Source of the DNA: Nocardia pseudovaccinii NBRC 100343
Lineage (GTDB): Bacteria; Actinomycetota; Actinomycetes; Mycobacteriales; Mycobacteriaceae
DNA length: 33,999 bases
Direction of reading: 5' to 3'
NCBI RefSeq assembly: GCF_001613225.1
Contig: NZ_BDBY01000190.1
Coordinates: 1 to 33,999 of the forward strand
Every line of letters starts with the position of its first letter. Position 1 is the stretch's first letter. Shown here piece by piece: positions 16,383-24,387 of the stretch. The position numbers and the translations under genes are program-made. The notes under the pieces are model-generated. The model saw only the letters and a program-made list of their open reading frames with translations, was not told the origin of the DNA and ran no database searches.

Positions 16383-17407
16383 CCCGCCAGCTTTACATCC
16401 AAGACGTCACCCTCCGCGACGGAATGCACGCCATCCGCCATCGCATCGACCCGGTCGAGGTCGGCCGCATCGTCGCAGCGCTCGACGCGGCCGGTGTCGA
16501 TGCCATCGAGGTCGCACACGGCGACGGCTTGGCCGGTGGCTCGGTGAACTACGGTCCCGGTAGCCACACCGACTGGGAATGGCTCGAGGCCGCGGCGATG
16601 AATATCCACAGCGCCGTGCTGACCACACTACTTCTACCCGGCATCGGCACCATCGCCGAACTCGAACGTGCCCACGATCTGGGCGTCCACTCGGTCCGCA
16701 TCGCCACCCACTGCACCGAGGCCGACATCTCCGCCCAGCACATCGCCAAAGCCCGCGAACTCGGCATGGACGTCTCCGGATTCCTGATGATGAGCCACAT
16801 GGCCGACGCACCGGAACTGGCCGCACAAGCCAAACTCATGGAATCCTATGGCGCGCACTGTGTTTACGTCACCGATTCCGGCGGACGCCTGACCATGGAC
16901 GGAGTCCGGGAACGTATCCGCGCGTATCGCGATGTGCTCGATCCCGGTACCGAGATCGGCATTCACGCGCACGAAAACCTGTCGCTGTCGGTCGCCAACA
17001 GTGTCGTCGCGGTGGAGGAGGGCGTCACCCGCGTCGACGCCTCGCTCGCAGGGCAGGGCGCCGGTGCCGGTAACTGCCCGATCGAACCATTCATTGCCGT
17101 CGCCAACCTTAACGGCTGGAAGCACAGTTGCGACCTGTTCGCACTCCAGGACGCGGCCGACGACCTGGTACGCCCGCTACGTGACCGCCCGGTCCAGGTC
17201 GATCGCGAAACCCTCACCCTCGGCTATGCCGGTGTCTACTCCTCCTTTCTGCGTCACGCCGAAATCGCGGCCGAACGCTACGGCGTCGATGCCCGCACCC
17301 TGCTGCTCGAGGTCGGCCGCCGCCGCTTGGTCGGCGGGCAGGAGGACATGATCGTCGACATCGCTTTGGACCTCGTCGGTGATGAGGCCCCTGTGCCCGC
17401 AGGCTGA
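16379..17407 (+). CDS. mhpE: 4-Hydroxy-2-oxovalerate aldolase
   Basis: A 342-residue divalent-metal aldolase of the HMGL-like TIM-barrel family, cleaving 4-hydroxy-2-oxovalerate to pyruvate and acetaldehyde. The substrate arginine and metal-ligand aspartate are in VTLRDGMHA (R13, D14), and the metal histidines are H196 and H198 in GIHAHEN. The C-terminal part carries the helical communication domain that contacts the dehydrogenase. Start overlaps mhpF as ATGA. Last intact gene of the lower pathway; the amidase follows after 31 bases. Confidence 0.95.
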   Translation: MTRQLYIQDVTLRDGMHAIRHRIDPVEVGRIVAALDAAGVDAIEVAHGDGLAGGSVNYGPGSHTDWEWLEAAAMNIHSAVLTTLLLPGIGTIAELERAHDLGVHSVRIATHCTEADISAQHIAKARELGMDVSGFLMMSHMADAPELAAQAKLMESYGAHCVYVTDSGGRLTMDGVRERIRAYRDVLDPGTEIGIHAHENLSLSVANSVVAVEEGVTRVDASLAGQGAGAGNCPIEPFIAVANLNGWKHSCDLFALQDAADDLVRPLRDRPVQVDRETLTLGYAGVYSSFLRHAEIAAERYGVDARTLLLEVGRRRLVGGQEDMIVDIALDLVGDEAPVPAG

Positions 17408-17438
17408 TTCCCTGCCCTCCGAACGATGGGGAACGACA

Positions 17439-18865
17439 ATGAGCGATGAGCTGTTGCGCTGGTCCGCAGAGCGAACTGCTCGTGCGATCAGAACCGGCGA
17501 GGTCTCGGCTCTCGAGGTGGTGAACGCGGCAATTGCCAGGCTCGAGGCAACCAACGGTGTTTCGAACGCCTCTGGCGAGCAGTGGAACGACGCAGTCGAT
17601 CGAGCCAAGGACGCCGACGCCGCGATCGCGCGAGGGGACAAGGTCGGCCCACTGCATGGTGTGCCGACCGCGATCAAGCTCAACACTGATATCGCTGGGC
17701 TGCCGACGCCGGACGGTGTCGAAGAGTACCGGCGCTATCCCGCAGCCGAGACAGCGCCAGTCGTTACGAACTACCTTGCGGCAGGCGTGATTCCGATCGG
17801 GCGTACCAACTGTCCGCCGTTCTCGACTATGTGGTCCACGGGCAGTGAGCCGTTCGGTATCACGCGCAATCCGTGGACCCGACGGTGACCCCGGGAGGCT
17901 CGAGTGGCGGAGCGGCGGTCGCGCTGGCGACGGGTGTCGTGAGTGTCGCGCAGGGCAACGACATCGCCGGGTCGATCCGCTACCCGTCGGCCGTGTGCGG
18001 TGTGGTCGGCCTGCGGCCCACCGTCGGTCGTGTCCCGCTGTGGCAGGCCGCACCGGGGCGAGGTGTACCGCTGAGCCTCCAGCAGTTCGGTGTGGAAGGT
18101 CCGCTGGGGCGCACGATCGGTGATGTCCGCCTCGGCCTGCAGGCTATGGAAGGCGTAGATCCACGCGATCCGATGGTGGTGCCCGTCGGCCATCTGCTGC
18201 CACCCGCGGGCGGGCCGACCCGGGTGGGGCTGATCGTCGATCCCGGTGACCATCCGCTTGCCCGAACTGGACGACCGGAGACCAGTGAAGTCGTGCGAAC
18301 CGCTGGCGCCTGGCTCGCCGAGGCCGGATACGAAGTGGAGCTTCCCGGGTTGGGTGAAGCCGCCACGCTGTGGTGGAAGATCGCGTTGACGGAGTTCCAG
18401 GTAGCCGGACTGGTCGCGGAGGTCCACCGGGTCGGTGATGCGGGAATCCGTACCTGGTACGACCTGATGTACAGCGTGTATGGAGAAGTCTTCGGGGAGG
18501 TCACATTCGCTGGTTTCGTCGAGGCCCAGAACCGGCGGTCGCTGGTGCGCCGACAGGTGTCCGAGTTCATGGACCGCTATCCGATCCTTCTGGTTCCCGC
18601 CTCGGGCGAGCCGGCCTTCCCGCTCGCGGAAGAGCTCGAGTCGGCTTCCCGTGTCCGAGAACTGATCAGCAACCAGTGGCCGAACACCGCAGTCCCGGTT
18701 CTCGGTTTGCCCGGCTTGGGACTGCCCGTGCAGTCCACGGGCGGAGCGCCATTGGGTGTCCAGCTCATCGGGCGAGCCTTCCAAGAGGAAGCGTTGCTGC
18801 GTGCCGGCGAGATCATCGAGGGCCGGTCGCAGATTTCGGTACCCATCGACCCGCTACCGCTGTGA
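17439..18865 (+). pseudogene. Amidase signature family protein, split by a single-base frameshift
   Basis: From ATG 17439 (GGGGA upstream) the frame reads as the N-terminal third of an amidase, with the catalytic lysine region GVPTAIK (K80), then stops at 17886-17888 after FGITRNPWTRR. The +1-shifted frame from 17876 continues exactly as the family should: DPTVTPGGSSGGAAVALATG, with the cis-serine, then NDIAGSIRYPSAVCGVVG, with the nucleophile serine, through to TAG-free TGA at 18865. Adding one G in the TGGACCC at 17874-17880 would restore one protein of about 475 residues. Either a genuine recent mutation or a base-calling error. The lysine motif reads KLN rather than the usual KDN. It would hydrolyse an amide, perhaps releasing an aromatic acid for the pathway. 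Confidence 0.85.
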
Positions 18866-18990
18866 CGATGGACCACTTCGACCAGCGGCGGATCCAGGTC
18901 GGTGTGCGCATCGGTGGCGACGGCCTGCCGCTGTTGCTGCTGCATGGCTATCCGCAGACGTACCGAATGTGGCATCGGGTCACTCCCTGA
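18862..18990 (+). pseudogene. N-terminal stump of an alpha/beta hydrolase (haloacetate/epoxide hydrolase type)
   Basis: A 42-residue frame starting with GTG in the amidase stop codon (GTGA). It reads like the first strands of an alpha/beta hydrolase, with LPLLLLHGYPQTYRMWHRV, the HGxP oxyanion motif seen in haloacetate dehalogenases and epoxide hydrolases. It stops right after HRVTP, and none of the following frames continues the fold, so about 250 residues are missing. This marks a deletion or insertion point at the end of the catabolic operon. Confidence 0.7.
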
Positions 18991-19142
18991 ACTCGAAGCC
19001 ATATTCAGCGTTGGGGCTGCCAGCCCTGATGACGGGTTTCGGAAGACGAGTATGCGACTACGCGTTCACTGAGTCGGTGTGGCGGCTGAAATGGGAGTTA
19101 CTACCGCACCGAGTTCCTTCGTTTCGCAGGGAGGGAGGCATC
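18991..19142. other. Junction sequence without a gene
   Basis: About 150 bases between the truncated hydrolase and the short ORF before the TIR gene. No frame extends either neighbour and I see no transposase fragment, tRNA end or terminal inverted repeat. It probably contains the promoter of the TIR gene, but no clear -35/-10 pair stands out. Confidence 0.35.
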
Positions 19143-19271
19143 ATGGTCCTACCGATGGTGCGTCGGAAGTCAGACGCAACCGCAGGGTTGACGATGTGGC
19201 TCGTGGGCTCATCGCGGCTGAACGTTGCGCTGTTCGTGAGCTGTGTGACCAGATGTCGCGCGTCTTCCTGA
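19143..19271 (+). CDS. Short upstream ORF overlapping the TIR gene start
   Basis: A 42-codon frame with the best ribosome site in this stretch: GGGAGGGAGG ends 4 bases before ATG 19143. Its stop (19269-19271) lies 16-18 bases inside the following TIR gene, whose own start at 19253 has no clear ribosome site. This is the arrangement expected for translational coupling, in which ribosomes ending the short ORF re-initiate on the TIR start. The peptide (MVLPMVRRKSDATAG...) has a hydrophobic middle and no recognised family. It may be a leader peptide or only a coupling device. Confidence 0.4.
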   Translation: MVLPMVRRKSDATAGLTMWLVGSSRLNVALFVSCVTRCRASS

Positions 19272-22200
19272 GTCACTCGAGCCGGGACAATCGTCACGCG
19301 ATCGCATTGAAGCGCTGGCTCGAGCAGGCTGAGCCGGGGTTGGATGGCGAGATCTACCTCGATCTGGATCCCGAGACCGGTATCCGTACCGGGATGCGTT
19401 GGACGGAAGCGCTTTGGCAGGTGAACGCGCGCTGCGAGGCGGTGATTTGCCTGCTGTCGAGCAGTTGGGCGACCTCTGCGGAGTGCCGTGCCGAGTACCG
19501 TCAGGCCGAGGGCATGCATAAACCGATCTTTTGTGCACGGATCGAACCATTTGCCGAAAAGGACGTGACCCGCGCGTGGCAGAGCTGCGACCTTTTCGGG
19601 GACGGCCCTGCCATAGAGGTCGTCGTCGACGATGACGAGCGCCCGGTGCGGCTGCAGGTCGACGGGTTGCATCGGCTTCTGGCGGGGTTGCGGGTGGTGG
19701 GGATCGGCGCCGACAGTTTCGCGTGGCCGCCGGCCCGAGACCCGGATCGCTCGCCGTATCGGGGTTGGCTGCCGCTCGAATCAGTCGATGCCGCAGTCTA
19801 TTTCGGACGGGACGCGCAGATCGTGTGGGCGCTGGACGAACTTCGCGAGATGCATGTCGCGGGCCGGGAGCGAATGTTCGTTATCCTCGGGCCGTCGGGG
19901 GTCGGGAAGTCGTCGTTTCTGCGTGCCGGCCTGGTGCCCCGGCTGCGCCGCGACGACCGACGGTTTTTGACGATGACTGTGGTGCGCCCGCAACGTCACA
20001 CACTTACTGGTGAGACCGGTCTGGCTCGTTCGATCCATGACCTCCGCAAGGAGGTCGGTTTGATCGAGCCGAGCCTGGGGGAGATCAAGAACGCGATCTC
20101 CGACGACGGCACTGTGCGGGCCTGGCTGACCGAGTCGGCTATGGCCGCGCGCAACCGGTGTCTAGATGCGCCCGTGTCCGCGACGCAGCCGACACTGGTT
20201 TTGCCGGTCGACCAGGCCGAGGAGTTGTTCGGTGTCGACGCGGGGGAAGAAGGGCCCGCGTTTCTGAAGCTGCTCGGCAGGCTGTTGAGCGACGTCGATT
20301 CGACCGGGCTCGACATGATCGTGGTCGCAACGATTCGCTCGGATCGGTATGAGCCGCTGCAGACCGCGCCGCAGTTGTCGGCTGTGCAGAGTCGCCTGTT
20401 CGACCGGTTGCGGGCGATGCCGCAGGCTCAGTTCAGCGAGGTCATTTGCGGGCCCGCCCGACGGGCCTCGGAGTCGGGATCCAGGTTCGACCTTGCTCCG
20501 GAGCTCGTGGACCGACTCGCCCAGGACGCGTCCGGCGGTGCCGACACGTTGCCGCTATTGGCGTTGACCCTGTCGCGGCTATATGAAGACTTTGCCGGTA
20601 GCGAGCATGCCATCGGTGTCGACCGCTATAAGACGATGGGCGGCATGCGCCGAGTGGTGCAGAACGAAATCGACAACCTGCTGTCGGCAGATCCGGCAGA
20701 GCGCTCCGAACAGCTTGATCGATTGCATGACGCCTTCATCCCCTGGCTGGCAACGATGAATTCGGATACCGATCAACCGATGCGCCGTATCGCGCGCTGG
20801 GCTGACCTGCCTGAGCACAGCCACGCGTTGTTGAACGCTTTCGTCGCTCGGCGGCTGCTGGTCAAGGGAGAGCGCGACGGCCAGATCGTCGTCGAGGTGG
20901 CTTTGGAGAGTCTGCTGCATCAGTGGGACGAGCTGGCGCAGTGGTTACGGGCCGAAGGGGCGGATCTGCGCGATGCCGACGCGCTCGAGCGAGCTGTCAT
21001 CGGGTGGGAGCGAAGCGGCCGCCACGACGACTGGCTGATCGACGGTGCACGGCTGGCCGGGGCCGAAACATTGAGTGCGCGACGGGGATTCGGGGCACGC
21101 CTCAACCCGGCTGGTGAGTTCGTGCTCGCGTCGCGGCGGCGAGTCAATGAAAAACTGGAGAACGAGAAGGCCGCGGCCGAAGCTCACGCGCGCTCGCTGC
21201 GGCGGCGCTCGCAAATGCTAGCGGCGCTGCTTCTAGTGATTGTCGTCGTGGCGGTCTATGCCGTCACCAACCTGCAGCGCGCCCGATCTGCGGAGCGGGG
21301 GGCCCAGCAGCAAGCCCAGCAGGCGGTCGCGGCAAAGCTCGTAGAACAGGCGCGGGCGATGCTCGGTGGTGCACGATTGGGCGGTGATCGGCGCGCGATC
21401 CAGCAGATGCTCGCCGCCGAGGCGCTGATGCCGGGTTCGGATCCGGCTGCCCTGCTCAACACTCTGATCGACAAACGACGAGTAGTGAAGCTCATCGAGA
21501 CGTCATCGGACGTGCACCACATGGCGGTCTGTGCCGACGGCCACCACGTCGACCACGTCGTCTCGGCCGGGGACCACCTGATCCGCCGGTGGGACCTCGA
21601 CTCCGGCGACCCTATGGGGAAGCCGCTGGCCGGAAATACCGGAAATGTTGGCGCCGTCGCTTGCAGCAGCGATGGGCGCTGGATCGCCTCCACCGGAATG
21701 AACGATAAGACCGTACGGATCTGGGACGCGCGAACTGAGTCGACCGTGCATGTGCTGACCGGGCATGACGGCTTCGTGACCTTCTTCGCGTTCAGCCCCG
21801 ACGGTTCCACGCTTGCCACGGCGAGCAGGGACGGCACGGTCCTGTTGTGGGATGTGACGACCGGAAAACAAAAAGGGGAACCGATCCACGGACATCTCGA
21901 CGTGGTGTCCGTAGTCGCATTCAGCCCGGACGGCGCCCGGCTGGCCTCCGCCGGACGTGACGGCACGGTACGGCTATGGGATGTCCGCACTCACCGACCG
22001 GCCGACCCACCTCTGCCCGCCCACGTGGGATCCGTCACGGATATGGCGTTCAGCCGCGACGGGCAGCGTATTGCCTCGGTGAGTTATTTGGTCGAGCCGG
22101 ACCGGGCGGGTTCGATGGAGTCCAGTGCGGGGAGCCGAAACTCGTTCATCGCCTCGCAACTGCGCGTCACCGACGCCCACACGGGCCGCCCGGTTGTTGA

Positions 22201-23587
22201 CGGGCTGACCGAATCCGGTTACGCAGCCCTCACCGTCGCGTTCAGCCCCGACGGCCGACACCTTGCGGTCGGAGCCGACGATACCGAAATCCACGTGCGC
22301 GACGCCGACACCGGCGCGGCGGCCGGGCCACCCTTGAGCGGTCATACCCATCCGGTCACCGTCGTCGCCTACAGCTCCGACGGCACCCGGATCATCAGTA
22401 GCGGCGGCAACACAATCCACGTGTGGGCAGCCGAATCCGATCAACCGATCGGAACACGACTGCCAGGCCTCGCGTTCACTGGGTTCCTGCCTGCGGCAGC
22501 CAGTCCCGACGGGCGCACCGTCGCGACACGCAACGCAGATAATGAATCCGACATCGCACTGTGGCGGACCGACACCGGTGAGCTCATCCGCACGATTTCG
22601 ACAGGCCACCTCGGACCGGTCTCCGCCCTGGCATGGCGGCCGGATGGGCAGGCCATCGCATCCGCAGGCGGTATCGACAATGCGGTCCGGATCTGGGATG
22701 CGCAGACAGGTGAGCCCCACGGCCCGGCTCTGACCGGCCCGGCCAAGACCATCGCAGGTCTGTCCTTCAGCCCGGACGGGCGTCGCCTCGCTTCCCGCGG
22801 CCTCGACTCCCCGTGGCTGTGGAATATCGCAGCGAATCCGCCCCGGGGCACGGTGCTGCGCGGCGATGAAGACTTCGTGGACAGCGTGGGATTCAGTGCC
22901 GACGGACACCGGCTGATCACCGTGGCGCCGACCCATAGTGCCTCCGATGACTACGACGCGGTGTTGGAGACGGGCAATGTCTTCGACGCACCCGACATGA
23001 CGCCCTCCGCGGTCCGGGTATGGGACACCGACACCGGCGCGCCTGCCGGTCCACCCGTGACCGGTCGGGGCGGCCGTATGTTGGACCTCGTGGAACGCGA
23101 CGACGAAGTGCCGATCTCGGCCGCCGCGATCAGCCCGGACGGCGAACGTATTCTGGTCGGCACAAATAAAGGGCTGCGCTTGCACGATGCCGCCACCGGA
23201 AAGCTCGTCGGCGAACCATGGATCGATGACACCGCAAGCCATAGATCTGTCAGTGGCGTCGCGTTCAGCCCCGACGGCACCTACGTCGTTTCCGCGAACG
23301 CACGTACGTCGGAACTACAGCTGTGGGAAGTCCAGACCGGCCGACCGGCGGGCAATCCGATGATCGGCCACACACGTGGCGTGCTCGGTCTGGCTTTCAC
23401 CGCCGACGGCAGCCACATCGTTTCCCAAGGACCGGACGGCTGGATTTTGTGGCCGGGCCCCAGCAAATGGCGCGACGAACTGTGCGGCAAACTCACCAAC
23501 AATATGACCCGAGCCGAATGGGACGAGTGGGTGTCGCCGACCATCGAGTACCGAGCCCCCTGCCCTTTGCTGGACGTGCCAGAGTGA
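19253..23587 (+). CDS. TIR - STAND NTPase - transmembrane - WD40 receptor-like protein
   Basis: 1444 residues from ATG 19253. Residues 1-100 form a TIR domain: MSRVFLSHSSRDN opens it and S75-x2-C78-x2-E81 fits the motif carrying the catalytic glutamate of NAD-cleaving TIRs. From about 168 comes a STAND NTPase of the actinobacterial nSTAND1 type: SPYRGWLPLE, then YFGRD (183-187), Walker A GPSGVGKSS (213-221, K219) and Walker B LVLPVDQAEE (D320). A single membrane helix runs 655-674 after an RSLRRRSQ stretch. Residues 745-1400 hold about 14 WD40 repeats by eye (FSPDG...LWD), enough for two seven-bladed propellers, and the LCGKLTNNMTRAEW tail is typical of such proteins. Likely a ligand-triggered conflict or defence receptor; the trigger is unknown. 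A frame to 19079 exists, but the TIR start sets 19253. Confidence 0.9.
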   Translation: MSRVFLSHSSRDNRHAIALKRWLEQAEPGLDGEIYLDLDPETGIRTGMRWTEALWQVNARCEAVICLLSSSWATSAECRAEYRQAEGMHKPIFCARIEPFAEKDVTRAWQSCDLFGDGPAIEVVVDDDERPVRLQVDGLHRLLAGLRVVGIGADSFAWPPARDPDRSPYRGWLPLESVDAAVYFGRDAQIVWALDELREMHVAGRERMFVILGPSGVGKSSFLRAGLVPRLRRDDRRFLTMTVVRPQRHTLTGETGLARSIHDLRKEVGLIEPSLGEIKNAISDDGTVRAWLTESAMAARNRCLDAPVSATQPTLVLPVDQAEELFGVDAGEEGPAFLKLLGRLLSDVDSTGLDMIVVATIRSDRYEPLQTAPQLSAVQSRLFDRLRAMPQAQFSEVICGPARRASESGSRFDLAPELVDRLAQDASGGADTLPLLALTLSRLYEDFAGSEHAIGVDRYKTMGGMRRVVQNEIDNLLSADPAERSEQLDRLHDAFIPWLATMNSDTDQPMRRIARWADLPEHSHALLNAFVARRLLVKGERDGQIVVEVALESLLHQWDELAQWLRAEGADLRDADALERAVIGWERSGRHDDWLIDGARLAGAETLSARRGFGARLNPAGEFVLASRRRVNEKLENEKAAAEAHARSLRRRSQMLAALLLVIVVVAVYAVTNLQRARSAERGAQQQAQQAVAAKLVEQARAMLGGARLGGDRRAIQQMLAAEALMPGSDPAALLNTLIDKRRVVKLIETSSDVHHMAVCADGHHVDHVVSAGDHLIRRWDLDSGDPMGKPLAGNTGNVGAVACSSDGRWIASTGMNDKTVRIWDARTESTVHVLTGHDGFVTFFAFSPDGSTLATASRDGTVLLWDVTTGKQKGEPIHGHLDVVSVVAFSPDGARLASAGRDGTVRLWDVRTHRPADPPLPAHVGSVTDMAFSRDGQRIASVSYLVEPDRAGSMESSAGSRNSFIASQLRVTDAHTGRPVVDGLTESGYAALTVAFSPDGRHLAVGADDTEIHVRDADTGAAAGPPLSGHTHPVTVVAYSSDGTRIISSGGNTIHVWAAESDQPIGTRLPGLAFTGFLPAAASPDGRTVATRNADNESDIALWRTDTGELIRTISTGHLGPVSALAWRPDGQAIASAGGIDNAVRIWDAQTGEPHGPALTGPAKTIAGLSFSPDGRRLASRGLDSPWLWNIAANPPRGTVLRGDEDFVDSVGFSADGHRLITVAPTHSASDDYDAVLETGNVFDAPDMTPSAVRVWDTDTGAPAGPPVTGRGGRMLDLVERDDEVPISAAAISPDGERILVGTNKGLRLHDAATGKLVGEPWIDDTASHRSVSGVAFSPDGTYVVSANARTSELQLWEVQTGRPAGNPMIGHTRGVLGLAFTADGSHIVSQGPDGWILWPGPSKWRDELCGKLTNNMTRAEWDEWVSPTIEYRAPCPLLDVPE

Positions 23588-23744
23588 TCCACGGCAACAG
23601 TGCGACCCGCCAGTGGCCGACTCGAAAGGGCGATTCGGACGCCATCGACTGCCTCCTGGCTAGCGATGTTGACGATAGCCTGGCGACTACGCGCAATTGG
23701 GGCTGCACAGGACTCGACTACGGCGGTCCTTCGGCCGTCGTGAG
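23588..23744. other. 3' flank of the TIR-STAND-WD40 gene
   Basis: About 160 bases without a supported gene between the stop codon and a strong hairpin; probably the 3' untranslated region of the receptor gene. Confidence 0.3.
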
Positions 23745-23774
23745 TGTCAGCGGCCAATTCGCTGGCCGCTGACA
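23745..23774 (+). terminator. Perfect 12-bp hairpin downstream of the TIR-STAND-WD40 gene
   Basis: TGTCAGCGGCCA (23745-23756) pairs exactly with TGGCCGCTGACA (23763-23774) around ATTCGC. No T run follows. A terminator for the 4.3-kb receptor gene is the simplest reading, 157 bases after its stop; a protein-binding palindrome is possible. Confidence 0.6.
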
Positions 23775-24387
23775 TGTGAGGTCGCAAGTGAGGATTGGCG
23801 ATGGCTAAGAATGTGCGGCTGGGCATCATCCGGGCCCGCCATGACACCAACGTCGCGTTCATTCCCGACCCGGCGTGCATCGCGATGCTGATGACCGGCG
23901 TTCTCCATGGGACCGCATCTATCACGGGCCAACCTGCACCTGAAGATGCCCGGGGCGCTTGCCGGTCGGGCCGTGGAGCATCCCTTCCCGCAAGCCGGTG
24001 CCGCGGTGAGCTCCCGGCTGGTGCCGACTTCGGCATCCACCGGTAGATGTGTGCTGTCCTGCATCCGCCGGGGGAGCCGCCCACTGGGGTGGGCCGCGTC
24101 TATGTGGAGTACGCATCGCCAAGGGCTGGGACGCTGGCATGGATCCACTGGGGCCGGATCTGTCACGGGAAGCGGTCGTGGTGCATTCGGTAGTGGATCA
24201 GCCGAATGCTGGTCCGCTTGCTCAGCCGTCGCGGCGGAAGTCGCTCGAGTGTCCCGCCCGGCAAATTCGAGTGTCGGGTTACTCGCGACACCGAGCGGCG
24301 GCGCCGGCGACGGTTGAGTGAGGACACGGCGGCGACGCGGTTCGCATCGGTGCCCAACGCAGGCCGCCCGAAGATAGGAGGGCCTCG
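23775..24387. other. Degenerate stretch, probably gene remnants
   Basis: Several frames look briefly coding and then lose sense. One starts at ATG 23801 behind a GAGG-containing site (MAKNVRLGIIRARHDTNVAF...) and decays into low-quality sequence after about 45 residues. Another, in a different frame, ends in an ATGA overlap with the next gene at 24388. None has a recognisable domain. I read this as decayed coding DNA with the promoter and AGGAGGG ribosome site of the next gene at its right end. Confidence 0.35.

Noticed and set aside
21974..23242. 422-codon minus-strand frame under the WD40 region
   Set aside because: Antisense shadow of the repeat-rich coding strand; its repeated look comes from the WD40 codons.
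21700..23450. Possible DNA-level tandem repeats
   Set aside because: The periodicity is protein-level WD40 repetition with diverged DNA, not tandem duplication or a CRISPR array.
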